Positions 35,981 through 48,740 of a DNA stretch of 64,000 bases are shown piece after piece. Location: positions 9,590-73,589 of the forward strand of contig KB311295.1 of assembly GCA_000328365.1 (NCBI GenBank). The letters are read 5' to 3'. The number at the start of each line of letters is the position of its first letter. Position 1 is the first letter of the stretch. Below the pieces are notes generated by a model. The model was not told the origin of the DNA, searched no databases, and saw only the letters and a program-made list of their open reading frames with translations. The position numbers and the translations under genes are program-made. The DNA comes from Capitella teleta. Taxonomy: Eukaryota; Annelida; Polychaeta; Capitellidae.

Positions 35981-35987
35981 TTTGGAT

Positions 35988-36066
35988 TGCATTCAGCTTG
36001 GTGGTTTAGCGGATTAAGCTGCCGAGCGCCCGGGATTTTGGGACGTGCAGGTTAATCATATTTGGA
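35988..36066 (+). repeat. Degenerate tRNA-derived SINE head
   Basis: TGGTTTAGCGGATTAAGC fits a Pol III A box. GGTTAATCATA about 45 bp later is a weak B box. The stretch is too degenerate for a functional tRNA. Confidence 0.35.
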
Positions 36067-36529
36067 CTTCATAATTGAACTGGTATTAGTGAAAACCTGC
36101 TATTGAATGTACAGTATATTTCACAGCTATTTTGTCAGTTTCGGGGATTTTTGCACCTGTGACTAATTAAACCCTAACGGAAATGTTACAGGTGTGCATA
36201 AGGTGTCTCACTTTGTCGCATGAAATTTTCATTTTGATATGTTTGAAATTTGAAAGGTATAATAACTTTTGATCTAATTCAGTACTCAGCAGTTATACTA
36301 ATTAACTAAAATATTATCCTATCTTTCAACAAACAGATTCGACTGATTTTGGAAACTTTCCCCATGAAGCCATCCCGCATCTAAAAGACCAAAGATAGTT
36401 ATGTTGTAACGTTTTCTGGGCCAAACCTTGCATTGAGCCCAAAATCAAAACACATTTCGCATGTTCTAATATCTATGGATACCGATAATTAGGACATTTC
36501 AATGGACATCTTAGTCTATTAAGGCATGA

Positions 36530-36875
36530 CATGACATGATGGGGTTTTACGGCTCCACCCAAACCGTTCGGATGATACGGGCGCCAGAACAGAAGGCCTG
36601 GGACCGGGGTTTCCCCCTACTCTTATCGAAAAAAAATTCCAAGGGTTCTTTATCCTGCATACCACCATAGACAGTGGTACACAGCGCCCGGCCTTGTTAC
36701 GCAGTTGGGCAGCACTGCAGAGTCACCGAAGAATTACAATTATAACGTATTACAATTATATTCACAATCATAACGGCCGTGGCCTGATCGGGTCTCGAAC
36801 CCGGGACCTCGACCCCCCCCGGTCGAGCATAGGGTTGCAGTCAGCCGGTTTATCCCACTGCACTATTTATATTTA
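36530..36875 (-). repeat. tRNA-derived SINE, about 345 bp
   Basis: On the minus strand, a tRNA-like head (CAGTGGGATAAACCGGC as A box, GGGTTCGAGACCC as a near-perfect B box) lies at about 36865-36775. An unrelated body follows (TATGCAGGATAAAGAACCC block near 36645-36665). The element ends at about 36530 with a short ATGTC/CATGT repeat tail after GGAGCCGTAAAACCCC. Head, body and tail arrangement is that of a composite SINE. Confidence 0.65.
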
Positions 36876-37049
36876 TAGTGCGGCTGCATATTACAAATAC
36901 CAAAATAACCCATTTCTGTCCCATTGCCATCACCATTTATTAATTTTGACCATGCATGTTATTGTGATTAATTTAGATATGTTACGTGCTGTGTCATTCC
37001 CCACAACATACATTAGAAACCATTTGTATTGCAATTATGTCTAGTTTGA

Positions 37050-38190
37050 CCCCCAATTAAATTGAGCTACATTGACAAGACTGTAATATTATATCTCAAC
37101 GACATTGGACATTCCAAAAAATCTTGGTGCTTCTTTCAAGTTCACTGGTGGAGACGAAGATGCAAGAGCGTTATGATTTGTAGCAGACGTGCGTTATGAT
37201 GTTTGTCAACCGTTGCATCGTTTGTTTACATCGCCATTGACGTCCACGCGGTGAACGAGAAGCATGGCGATCGCCAAACATTAACGCGATCCCCCAAAAC
37301 GTGAGATGTGCGTTTCTTTTTACACTTTTACGCACGCATTTTATCGATTACGAACACGTACCTTACGCACAAGCATCGCTTATCTGTCGAGGGGGCCTAT
37401 TTTTGGCCCTGCGGCCACCCCGACCCCCGTGTATAGCGGTGTATCATGCCGTATGAGTAGGCCGACTCGCTGCACTGGAGCTATGGCCTCCGATTAAATT
37501 GACAAGAAAGCGATTCTGGATAATTATTGTTCTATTTTGTATGCGAATGAAATTCAGAACAAAGTTGAAACGGCGGAGGCTCAGAATGCCCCGATTGTCG
37601 GTTTTACCCAGGTTCGAATATGAAAACAATGATATTTCATATTTATATTATAATTATTATTAATTATTAATACATACATACATGCCATGATGCCAACCTT
37701 TTGTCCAGGGGTAGCTGCATTCTGTGGCCATAATCTGTGGGCATGATGATATAGAGGCTTGGAACGAGATTAGAATTGGCTCAAACTTTGAAGTTTTTAA
37801 CCCAGAATTTTGAAACAAATAATCCACTTCACAAAAGTTTCAAATGAATTCTATATATTCTTCTACCAACATCTAAAACTCACACTCCACCTAATCCAAT
37901 AACATAGTTAACAACTAACCAAGTGTCAAAAAGAGCTTTGCTCACTATTTAAACCCATCAAATCAAGTCAAGCCAAGTATATTGGTAGTGATCTTAGTCA
38001 TTTAACAACTATGCAACCATAATATTGCAACATGGAAGGAAAATAAACTTACTATTACACAGTTTGAATAATTTATTTTCATTAGCTCAGCATGAAATAA
38101 TTAGTGAATACCAAATATAAAAGTTCAATAGTGAAATGGCCTAAGCTGTCACAACAGATAATAATATAATATCCTCTTTAGATTCCCAAC
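37050..38190. other. Gene-free spacer
   Basis: No exon was supported. A CpG-rich patch at 37195-37300 with CGCCATTGACGTC and ATGGCGATCGCC looks promoter-like, but the reading frame after that ATG is only five codons. Confidence 0.35.
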
Positions 38191-39497
38191 AGTATGTAAT
38201 AGGCCTATTTCTGGATCTCAAAAAGGCCTTTGACACAGTAGATTTTAATATCCTATTGAAGAAATTGGTATATTATGGCATTTGTGGCAATGCCCTTGAC
38301 CTCTTAAAAAACTACCTCAGTAATAGGAAACAATCAGTGAAAATAGAAAATAGTGTCTCATCTATACTTCCTATAACATGTGGTGTACCGCAAGGGAGTA
38401 TTCTTGGTCCACTGTTACCTGTTAAGGAAATGGAAGATAAATTTACTACAGATCTAATAGCTCTGACAAAATACTTGGAATGCAATAGACTTTCTCTCAA
38501 TGTTTCCAAAACACACTCGATGCTCTTTACTCTGAATAATTCTCTTCGGGATTCTATTCTTTCTCTGTCCATTGATGGTTCTATAACTTCTATTTTTGAC
38601 ACAGTTAAATGCATAAACTTTCTTGGAGTACAAATTAACAACAAGCTCAATTTCTCTGAGCACATCACTCACACCTGTAACAAAGTCTCAAAATCAATAG
38701 GTATCATTCGCAGACTATCGAAAATAGTAAACAAATCGACATTACTTATTCTCTACAACAGTCTCATACTGCCTTACCTTACATACTGCAACATGATATG
38801 GGGAAATCTGCTAACATACATATTAATCGACTCTTCATTTTACAAAAAAAAAACCATCCGCCTAATCAACAATGCTCCCTTCCTAACCCACACTGCACCA
38901 CTGTTTTATGAATGCTCTTTGTTAAATCTTCGCGACCTGTATATTTATCATAGCACTATATTTATTTTCAAATTATCTCACCATATGCTGCCTACTTCTG
39001 TATCTCAATGCTTTCGTCTTAATGCGTTGGTCCATGGTCATAACATAAGATGTCAAGCAAATTATAAAGTTACTGTACCCCTCTGTCGAACATCTTTAGG
39101 ACAAAAATCTCTAAATTTTAACTTTGCACAATTTAATATTACTTTACCCTTTGTCGAACATCTTTAGGACAAAAATCTCTAAATTTTAACTTTGCACAAT
39201 TTAATATTACTTTACCCTTTGTCGAACATCTTTAGGACAAAAATCTCTAAATTTTAACTTTGCACAATTATATAATATTATTCTACAACCATCATTACTT
39301 TTACATTTACATTCAATAGAATTTTTTTTTTTTTTTTTTTTTTTTCCATTTGTATATATTTCCTTATCTTTTATGTGTTTGACTCAATATTCTTATTATC
39401 ACATTTCTTTTACATGTGTGTTATTTTGATGTGGCACAAAAGCGATTTCGCTTCGGTCACTACATTATTATTGCACGTTTGTTTGTTTGAATGAATA
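38190..39497 (+). mobile_element. Non-LTR retrotransposon (LINE) remnant with deleted catalytic core
   Basis: The frame encodes part of a reverse transcriptase: LFLDLKKAFDTVDFNILLKK, then YGICGNALDLLKNYLSNR, CGVPQGSILGPLL, and then, after a gap, LSLNVSKTHSMLF, the INFLGVQI block and the C-terminal domain. The palm segment that should hold the FADD/YADD catalytic motif is missing between GPLL and VKEMED, although the frame stays open. The 5' part (endonuclease, ORF1) is absent. The 3' end carries almost three direct copies of a 68-bp unit (about 39075-39268), then a 23-base T-run, and ends GAATAAAATTATT, running into the (ATT)n array. The family belongs to the CR1/Jockey-like assemblage. Confidence 0.85.
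39070..39272 (+). repeat. 68-bp direct repeat at the LINE C-terminus/3' end, almost 3 copies
   Basis: The unit runs from about TACTTTACCC to TTTAATAT and includes GTCGAACATCTTTAGGAC. Copies 2 and 3 are nearly identical and copy 1 differs at a few positions, which indicates recent tandem duplication. It adds in-frame residues before the stop. Confidence 0.85.
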
Positions 39498-40017
<520 letters not shown>

Positions 40018-40371
40018 AGTCCGTTTGAGTCCTCATGTCTCAAATTAAGATTGGCAGGCAGTTATTATTTTCGTCACTGCCAGCTGTAACAATCCCAAAG
40101 TTCATCAATTCAATTCCATGTTCATTGTCGCTTTTTGACCAATAGCACTGTTAAGCATGCAGGTTGTTTAACTTATTTTTGTTCTTCCACAATGATAATC
40201 GGCGGTGATTTTGCTGTCTAGAAGCATCCGTTTGAACATGTTTGAACATACATTTTGGTATAGTGCAATATCCACCTAAGTGCACAAAGCAATGCCCATG
40301 TACCACGAATACTTACATCATTAGTTATATATAAGATCCCCATTATAAGACCAGAGACTGTACGTTAGTGG

Positions 40372-40450
40372 GTAATCACCCAGGGGAAACAATCCCATTA
40401 CCCATGGATTGAAAGTCCAACGCTCTACCATTGAGCCAAACAGGCAGGTT
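40372..40450 (-). repeat. tRNA-like sequence (Glu-type head), SINE or pseudo-tRNA
   Basis: On the minus strand GCTCAATGGTAGAGC forms a perfect D arm and matches an A box. An anticodon arm with loop CTTTCAA (anticodon TTC) follows. The T arm (GGGATTGTTTCCC) lacks the normal GTTCGA core, so a functional tRNA is unlikely. Confidence 0.5.
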
Positions 40451-40459
40451 ATGGTTGTT

Positions 40460-42410
40460 ATTCGATGAATTTGACAACCAACTGCTTATTTTGGAGTTTT
40501 TTGGTGACCATCTTAGCTTTCTGTTTGTGTTTTGAAGTCCCAGTGTGATCAACCACGACGCTTTTTCCATCCCATTTGACGCTAAAACCAATAAGTAGAA
40601 TAGTACACGTGTACAATCAGTGTACATAACATAAGTGAACAAGCTGAGCATATAATGAAAGAGAGCATCTGATTCAGGTCACAGATTCAGAACGCTAAAG
40701 AGCATGGAGCAATCACACGCAGCCTCATAAGAGTACCACGAGAAATTGAGCGGGAAATGGAGACTTATGCAAAACCGGATGGGGGTATAAAAATGGAGTC
40801 AAAAACGTAGCATGTAGAATTAATCAAAACTTACTTTCTTAATATTTAATATGAGAGGATTTGCTGATAGACTGCCATACATCGTATTTCATGATTGGCA
40901 TCTCAATTCTATTTAGAGCCAAAATCAATTATTTCTAGTCTTGTGTATTTGCACTTTATAGGCCTATGTTTATGTGTATGTAGGCCTATATGTCTTGCCT
41001 TTATTAGTATTATTAATTTGTTCTGAGGATATTAATATTTGGGGACCTGGGAATGAAGGCCTAAATGACCTATGAACGTGATGTACGACTACAGAGCTGA
41101 GCTTCATTTTGAAAATTAACTTAAGATGAGAAAAAATATTAAATGATGGTCCATAGATGATATAGCTGATTAACTGTGATTAAATTCCATTTGAGCTGTT
41201 ATCAAATTTATTTTTATGAATGCATTAGTCCCTATGTCACATGCTCAACCAGCAGATATTTTTATAGATTTCAGCCATTTGTGGCTTAATTCTTAACAGC
41301 GTGAGTGTATTTTGAAAGTACCAATTAAATTGCAGGATTTAATCGTAGCACTACCTGGAATATCAATGTGTTGAAGTGTTCACTTCACCAGCCAGCTTGG
41401 CCCTTGCCTCGCAACAGAACCGCTCCATGTGCTGTGTGCTCATTAGATTATTATACCTGCATCGTGGGTTTCTTTGTGCTGTTATCAGAGAAGCATTTTA
41501 TTTTGGTAATAACTTTTTCTGTTCTTTTTAATTTTCTACTTTTTTGGGGTTCTGCGTCATAAAAAAACATAGCTCTGATGCTGATCACTACTTAACTCAA
41601 GAGGAAAGAAAAAACTAATTTATATACGGTATAATATACCACAAACTATATTATTGTGAATCTATATACATGTAGATTGTGAATTTATTGAATCTTCTGA
41701 TGAAATTCCATGTTGTGTTCATCTTTTCCTTTCATTTATTGCTTATTATGTAAAGATTTATATATATTGAAGTTCAAGGTGAATGAATGGAAGTCACCAC
41801 TTGACTTGTTTATCTTAAAATATAAATGAAGAAAAATCAGCTTTCTATTATGGGAATATTACCATCATCTGATTCATCTCTTAATCGGAATTTTGTTTAG
41901 TTCAGTAAAATATTGAAATTCTCGGTATTCGTGAATGAAAAATATCCCTTCCTGGTAGCACAGTTCGGATTTGGCTTCAGTGTTAAGGTGCATTGTGGGG
42001 GTTCTGTGTGCACGCCATACAAATACCCTGTATACATTGGCATGTGTAATTTTACATCTCAATTTTAGAGAGGAGCAGTATTGATCCATCTTTAATATAC
42101 AAAGGTAATGTTTATTCAATCATTTATATTAATTTTGTGCTATGCTATAGATAGTTATTGATTTATGATTCTACAAACCATGAACTATAGTAATATGGGT
42201 TAAAGGGATTATTAATTTGTTATTATAGAACTGGATATTAATTAAAGGACTGACTATAATAATAATTAATAATACCGGTAATAATAATAGTTTATTGCAC
42301 TAATTGCAGTCATTTGCAGACAGATGTCCATATGTACATGAAATTTGCGCATTACATGTGTTCGCGGTCATGATCGACCAAGGAAATTCGATGCCCGCGA
42401 AATCCTTCTG
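40460..42410. other. Gene-free spacer
   Basis: AT-rich sequence upstream of the amino-acid transporter. No exon was supported. Around 42277-42297, on the minus strand, GCAATAAACTATTATTATT looks like a LINE tail. Confidence 0.35.
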
Positions 42411-42528
42411 GGCAATCTTATAATATGACCCTACTCCTTGACTGTGAATAATTATTGCCATGAATTAAGGCCTGAGCCATAAAACTGCAAAATTTGCAGT
42501 TCTCGAAAATTTCCTGTTCTACAGTGAA
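42360..42528. repeat. Diverged relative of the 2861-3526 MITE
   Basis: Contains TTCGCGGTC and CCCGCGAAAT motifs like the MITE interior. It ends GAAAATTTCCTGTTCTACAGTG, close to the MITE terminus. The block 42463-42525 also matches 1681-1742. Confidence 0.4.
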
Positions 42529-42828
42529 AAAAAGAAATGAAATAAATATTCTGCCTGGTGTGGGTGCTGTGTGTCTGTAAACCTCAATCAACCTTTTCCT
42601 GTCCTGAAACAGGTGTTTGAATAGTTCTTTCATTATGGAGGATGGGTCAATGACTGCACTTCTGAAACAGCTTGATATACCCGATAGCCTGAACGTGGCG
42701 GTCCCTTTGTCGTTGAATGCACCTGCATCTATGACCCTCCTCGTACATAAACACGGCTTCCTCCTCCTCTTGACCATATCTCTCTGTGCTAATTCCAGCC
42801 TCCACGCAGCAGCAGGAGCTTCGGCACC

Positions 42829-44913
42829 ATGGAACCACCCGTCACATTACCCGCTGAATATAACCCCATCAGCTCAGAACCACCGACGCCCCAACATGGC
42901 ATTGAAGTCACCATGGATACGATCAAACTCAAACGCTCAGTGGGTTTGTTTAGCGCATGTGGGCTGATCATTGGGGTGATCGTAGGCAGCGGGATCTTTG
43001 TTTCTCCGAAGGGAGTCCTCTCAGAGAGTGGGTCAGTGGGAATGGCGCTGGTCGTTTGGACACTGACTGGTCTGATCTGCCTGGTGGGGGCGCTGTGTCT
43101 GGCTGAGCTGGGCTGCTGCATCTCCTCCAGTGGAGGCATGTATGCGTACATCCGCGCTGCTTTTGGAGACCTCTGTGGCTTCCTCTACCTGTGGACATCC
43201 GTGCTGATCGTGTTCCCCGCAGCCAACGCGGTGATTGCTCTCACCTTTGCCTACTACATCTTGTACCCTTTCTTCCTTGGCTGTGAACCCCCGTTAGTGT
43301 CGATAAAAATCATGGCAGCGGCTGCCATAGGTGAGCGATTGAATTCATTTGCATGACGCGCTGACTTGTGTTTCTTCCAGCACTGCTGACCTTCCTCAAT
43401 TGTGCCAGCGTAGTGTGGGCAGCCAGAGTGCAGAATGTCTTTGCTATTATCAAAACCCTCGCCCTCGTAGTCATCATCATCACCGGCTTTGTTGTCTTAG
43501 CCAGAGGTCGGTTTGGGGTCACCTTTTTAGTTGGTATTTCAGCTTTTTTTGCCTTCCAGGTGGTTATACTAAATTTGAATCCGCCTTTGAAGGCACTGAA
43601 ACACACCCAGGAAAGATCTCTTTAGCCTTCTACTCCGGTCTCTTCTCCTACTCTGGGTGGTCAGTGTGCAATTTTATTCATTCCGTCAAGATTTAATTTG
43701 ATTCTTTTTGTGCACAGTACATGCGTCAATGCCTATTGTGAACTAATCAGATGTATATTTCAGGTACACGCTTAACTTTCTCACTGAAGAAATTCAAGAT
43801 CCTTACAAGTGAGACCCATGATCTACATCTCGGAAACTTTGAATTATAAATTTGTCTTTTGCAGAAATATGCCACGGGCCATCTGGATTTCAATGCCTCT
43901 GACCACAATTATTTACGTCATGGCAAACGTGGCATATTTTGCTGCACTTACTCCCGCTGAGATTCTAGAATCTTCTGCGGTTGCGGTGGTTGGTTGCCAT
44001 AAAATAAAATAAACTGCATCACATTCCTCTTTCCATTAACAGACATTATCCGATCGCTTCTTTGGAGTGATGTCTTGGTGCATGCCTATTTTTGTGGCAT
44101 TCTCTACCTTCGGCAGCCTAAATGGAAGTATTCTCTCAGTTGCCAGGTAAACTCTGAAATTCAACATATTTCTGAGATAGAAATATTAATTCTTGTTCAA
44201 ATTCAGAGTTTTCTTTGTTGGAGCGCGCCATGGTCAGATGCCAGAAGTGCTCTCTTTGGTGCACATCTCTCGCTTCACTCCCATGCCGGCTGTTCTTCTG
44301 GACGTGAGTTGACCTTGATTGACCTATATGCAACCTTTAACCTATTTGTCGCCAGGGTGTGCTTTCGCTCATTTTCGTGGCGTCTGACGATGTTTTTGTC
44401 CTGATTAATTACGTCAGTTTCACGGAAGCGTTTTCGTTTTTCGCTTGTGTTTCTGCTCAACTTTATTTGAGATACAAATTCCCAGAAATGAAACGACCTT
44501 TGAAGGTCAGATTATCACCATCTCTCCCCGTGAATTCTGTGAACTGAAGTCTTCTCTTTCAGGTGCATATTTCTCTACCGATCTTTTTCTTCATTGTGTG
44601 CTTAGCGCTGCTAGTGTTCCCCATCTACCAGGCCCCTTACCAGACGGGTGTTGGCATCGCCATCATGCTCTCCGGTATCCCCGCCTATTGGATCGGTGTT
44701 CTGTGGACCAAACCGAAAGCATTCACGCGAATGATGGGTGCGCTTCTGTTTGTCTATTTTCACATTTAGATTTTTCTCTCAAATGTGGTATAACTATTTT
44801 TTCAATTTATTTTGTTGTAATTCTGAATTTGCTCTTCTGCATTTCCAGATAACTTCACTCGTCTGTGTCAAAAGGTGCTGTATAGCGTTCCTGAAGAAGA
44901 GAAACTTGATTGA
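42829..44913 (+). CDS. SLC7-family amino acid transporter light chain (LAT/b0,+AT type), 495 aa
   Basis: Twelve-helix amino acid exchanger of the plasma membrane, expected to pair with an SLC3 glycoprotein. Ten coding exons with consistent phases: 42829-43330, 43381-43506, 43560-43659, 43764-43808, 43865-43988, 44043-44146, 44207-44303, 44356-44505, 44563-44737 and 44849-44913. The substrate loop of TM1 reads [14 protein letters not shown]. Cys152 in GCEPP matches the cysteine that forms the disulphide with the heavy chain. Other family blocks are [58 protein letters not shown] and [16 protein letters not shown]. The C-terminus ([20 protein letters not shown]) is short. It reads nearest to LAT2, y+LAT and b0,+AT, but I cannot choose the orthologue. 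Introns are about 45-110 bp. Start: first ATG before the conserved [14 protein letters not shown]. Confidence 0.93.
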
Positions 44914-46455
44914 AAAAAATGCATCTCCTGCAGCTAAAACATGGCACATTTTAATAATGTGATAGCAGAACGGTTGTTGAGGTACATATCAAGGTAGTTA
45001 ATTATATTAGGAAATTAGTCTAAATTTTATGACGGATATGTACGACGGTACTTTGATGATTTCATAAGAATTCAATGGCTCTAAATGAGCTCTTCCAATT
45101 CTCATGACCTCATTTTGACCTCATTTGGAAGTATATTGACCTCATTTTGAAGTGTGATGCTCAATTTATTAATTTGTTAGCATATCCCAATATCAAAAGC
45201 GTGAAATGTGCTTGATGTGTGTGCTAGGATCTTATTATTGTTGGTATTAAATATCGTACATGGTGCTCGACACAGTCAGACTAAAGTCTTGATGAAAAAC
45301 CTGTCAGAACCAGCTAATATTTGTTCATATAGAGATATAATAAATAAAAAATCGTTACTTTTCATTTTTGTGAGGGCAACAATCTCAGAAGTTTCCTGAT
45401 CTCTGAATCCAGATATTTTATTTGTTAAATTTTGGGATGACCATGTGAATATTGCCATGAATTGTAGGTTTCTATGCCAAATCGATACATCCCTATTGTT
45501 GTGTGTTCACATCTATGGACTCATTGTATTCTTGGTTATTTGATATTATTTTGTTAGTGTGATCTTGTTACGTGTATCTTGTTATTCATATTTGTTTTAA
45601 AATCTCATTCAAATCCGGAACTCTGATCTAGACCTCGATCTCAATAAATACATGAGCATCAGAGAGAATATTTGCATGTGAAAATGATGCATCTGAAGTC
45701 TGTTCTGATCTGTCGCACTTTTGTGATACAAAATTCGGTTGTTTAAATATCCGTTTACTTACTGGTACAATGTAATGCATTTCATTTTTTTTTACTCTGA
45801 AATGAGATATGCATGTATCCCTCCTAAATGAATCCATTCCATGTGATTTGCTGTTTATATATTTATCAATTATTTTGTTTATTCTGAGAAACTCTTAGTT
45901 TGTATGTGTAATGATGGTTATGCTCTTCATGTTTTTGCTAATAAACTTATTTCGTCTCTAGAATTTTTTCTTTCCGCATTTCATCTTTGGAATTATGCCG
46001 TTTATAGGTTTCCATTGAACAGAGTGCGCAATCAATTATTTTGTTGTCTTGAATTTCAAAGAAAAGTATCATGAATTTGATACTACTAGATTGTATGACA
46101 ATACAATATTGTTTTAGTCCATTGGTTCATATTATAGATAAATTTTATATCAGGCATGTAACTGAATATGTAAATGGTTTTATTTTTATGAGTGCATTTT
46201 TCCCCCAATATTTATTGAAATTTAGATTAATTTATTATTTCAGAAAATTATCAAAAAAGCTCTATAATAAGCTGTTATTTCTTTCAATTCTGCACAAGGG
46301 ATGATAACAAACAATAAATCAATTATTTCCTAGAAAACAATGAACAAATACAAAAACATGAAGAGACAAAGTATAAAAACAGAATTAAGGGTTAAAAATG
46401 TAAAGCTCTAAGATATTATCACGAGAAGGCACTTTACAATGAAGGCACATATGTA
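44914..46455. other. Convergent intergenic region
   Basis: 3' flanks of the plus-strand transporter and the minus-strand inositol kinase meet here. AT-rich, with no additional exon recognised. Confidence 0.45.
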
Positions 46456-47908
46456 TCAGAGGTCAATGACTTTACGAAAATATTGCACTAAGCCTTCAAG
46501 ACCTGTGATGTAATTCTCGTCTCTCTCTCCCGATGGAAACACATGAGCAAAATCAATCATACGAGCATCAGCAAATTGAGAGCAATCAGCAGCAGCATCA
46601 GCAGAATTCAGCAAAATTGCCGCATCATACACAAATAAAATGGAACTCGAATAGAAGGCAAATTTCCTTTGCTCTTCAAACCAAAGTTGAATGCGTTTGA
46701 TTTTCTCAATGAAAATTTCAACAATTCTTGGATTGAAATTTGCGTGGTTTCGATTGAAGAAAATGTTAAGTCCTGTAAATGAAGTCGTTAATGAATGAAT
46801 AATGAATGATTCAGAGAATTAAAATATCACCTTGACTAAGGATTTCTGACTCATCAATATGACGTAAGTAATGGCTGTTGACTGTTTTCCACTCACTATT
46901 TGTGGGATTGAACACCTAGCAAAGAATGTTATGGAAATCATTTTCAACAAATTAACGTTGAACAGACTTTGAGGCCAATCAGAGAGAAGCCAGTTTTCGC
47001 TTTCCACCGACATTTCGCTTTCTCTCTGCGAATCTTCTCAGGTGTCGCCAGAGGGTCAGAGGTCATGGCCCCCACTTTGGCATCCAGAATGCATGGAAAC
47101 CGGAAGCGCTGAGTAATGTTCTCCAGAGCACAGTATGTCACTGAAAGAAGAGGTCATTATTTAAGCCAATTGAGAGGAATGCTTGCGTAAGATGGACCCA
47201 TGCAATGACACTATCACTGGTGAACAAACCCCTGAATCCCTGAATGACGACACTACATGACAAGTAATGAAAGTGTTTAGGCATTTATATTTAATTCGTT
47301 ACATTACTCATGAAAGTTTGTTCTACCAATTTGAAGTTGAGAGCTAAAATTAAAGCATCCATTGTTGATTCCCATCTATTTTTATGAATTCAATCACCTA
47401 TTTACCATGATTAATGCTGGCGCTGACATACAGGCGAGAAATAGGGTGATGCAGAGGGTTCAATCAATATACATGAGTAAATTTTATTTGGATATTTGGA
47501 TTCCTTGAAATACTTTCATTTGAAGCCGAAGATTCCGAAGATTCAAAGCTTCGACCACCACTATCAAATATTTATTTCAACCACGCTTATGACTGACCAT
47601 CAGGGTGCTGGTCAGTGTGCCACTCCCCTTGAAACGTTGGCAGCAGTGGACGCAGGTCAAGAGCCCATTTTTGCTCGCAGCTGAATGCCTCTTTGTAGAA
47701 GTTCAGTTCACGTTCCCCGCGTGGCGGGGTTTGTAGTGGCTTCAGAACTACGCCATCTTTCTCAAGCATTCCTGCAGACATTCATCTCATGAGAGGAAAC
47801 AGAGCGATGGATATACGAACCAAGTTTGGTTTTGCCTCTGCCAAAAGCGTGTCCACCAACTTGGTTGCTGAGCGGCTGTGTTCCTAAGGGCAAGGGGGGT
47901 GTGTCCAT
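46456..47908 (-). CDS. IPMK: Inositol polyphosphate multikinase homologue, 278 aa
   Basis: IPMK makes IP4/IP5 from IP3 and has PI3-kinase activity in the nucleus. Five short exons with consistent phases: 47908-47821, 47771-47598, 47140-46968, 46915-46831 and 46772-46456. The start gives MDTPPLPLGTQPLSNQVGGH, whose LSNQVGGH matches the LSHQVAGH of human IPMK. Further landmarks are VVLKPLQTPPRGERELNFY, the inositol-binding PCILDAKVG (PxxxDxKxG motif, residues about 103-111), the YSSSILFVYD block (SLL-type motif) and the metal-binding RMIDFAHVFP (IDFAH about 246-250) near the C-terminus. The protein lacks the long insertion of vertebrate IPMK between those last blocks, leaving an Ala/Asp-rich stub. 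A TTCTGCAG acceptor about 40 bp upstream of the ATG suggests a noncoding first exon. Confidence 0.93.
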
Positions 47909-48158
47909 GGAGATGCTTCAGTGACGACAAAATGAATGCTGCTTCCACATCTGCAGAAAACGCTTTGCAATAGATAAAATTTCAGCATTATCTAATGGCT
48001 AAACATTCATTTACAAAGGTCGAAAAATTAGGCATATGCCTGGTGATAGAATTATCTACAGCTGACATACCAAGCAGTAAAAGTCCATGGATCTTGCGGT
48101 TAACAAATTCAATTGTAACAGATTAACCCGATTCTCAAGCATCAGCACTGCCCTGTAA

Positions 48159-48225
48159 GCAGGGCTCGAAAAAGAAAAAAAAGTTTACTCGCCGCATAGC
48201 ATATAAAGCATGGCCGCATGGCATC
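48159..48225 (+). mobile_element. Possible hAT-type element terminus
   Basis: CAGGGCTCGAAAAAG followed by AGTTTACTCGCC resembles the ends of hAT elements seen in marine animals. No matching right end was found in the window, so this is one end or a fragment. Confidence 0.3.
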
Positions 48226-48451
48226 ATAAAGCTTACTTCGTATGCAGATATCCAGAGGGAAAGTTGCTATCCAACAAAATTAATAGTTTCATGTTGAACT
48301 AACATTGAATCAACGATGATCCACCATTGTTGCATTACTATGCAGAAACAAACCTTATTACACATACTACACTACTACACACACAAGTCCCTCAACATAT
48401 TCGAAAAAACGCATATTATTCTTACCAAATTTGAAATTAAATACACTTAAT

Positions 48452-48522
48452 GACTTATCGATGATCATCATCATGATGATCATCATCATGATCTCAGCCT
48501 CAGGGTTAGGGTTTAGGGTATC
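48452..48522. repeat. ATGATC/ATCATC low-complexity hairpin next to TTAGGG-like repeats
   Basis: A self-complementary run of GATCATCATC-type trinucleotides lies beside GGGTTAGGGTTTAGGGT, which contains two TTAGGG telomere-type units. Confidence 0.5.
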
Positions 48523-48654
48523 GAGCCGCGATGTATTTGGAATCGGCAATCGACGCCATAAAATAAACCATACGATGTTTTAAAACCCACGCAGCACAAA
48601 GACTCACTTATCTGATCATGGCGAGTTACACAATCAAATTAATAAATAGTAACG

Positions 48655-48740
48655 AACGACGCTGAATTTTGACAGCGGAAGTACGACAAGCCGTCATTTT
48701 GGAGTTAAGGCGATTTTCGATGCTTCTATTAAATGTACGC
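48655..48740 (-). promoter_or_regulatory. Probable IPMK promoter
   Basis: On the minus strand AAAATGACGG, a YY1-like motif, and ACTTCCGC, an ETS site, lie within 20 bp of each other, about 0.8 kb upstream of the IPMK start codon. Spacing and strand fit a TATA-less start that splices to the acceptor near 47950. Confidence 0.4.

Noticed and set aside
40372-40450. Functional tRNA-Glu(TTC) gene
   Set aside because: The D arm and anticodon arm are good, but the T arm lacks the GTTCGA core.
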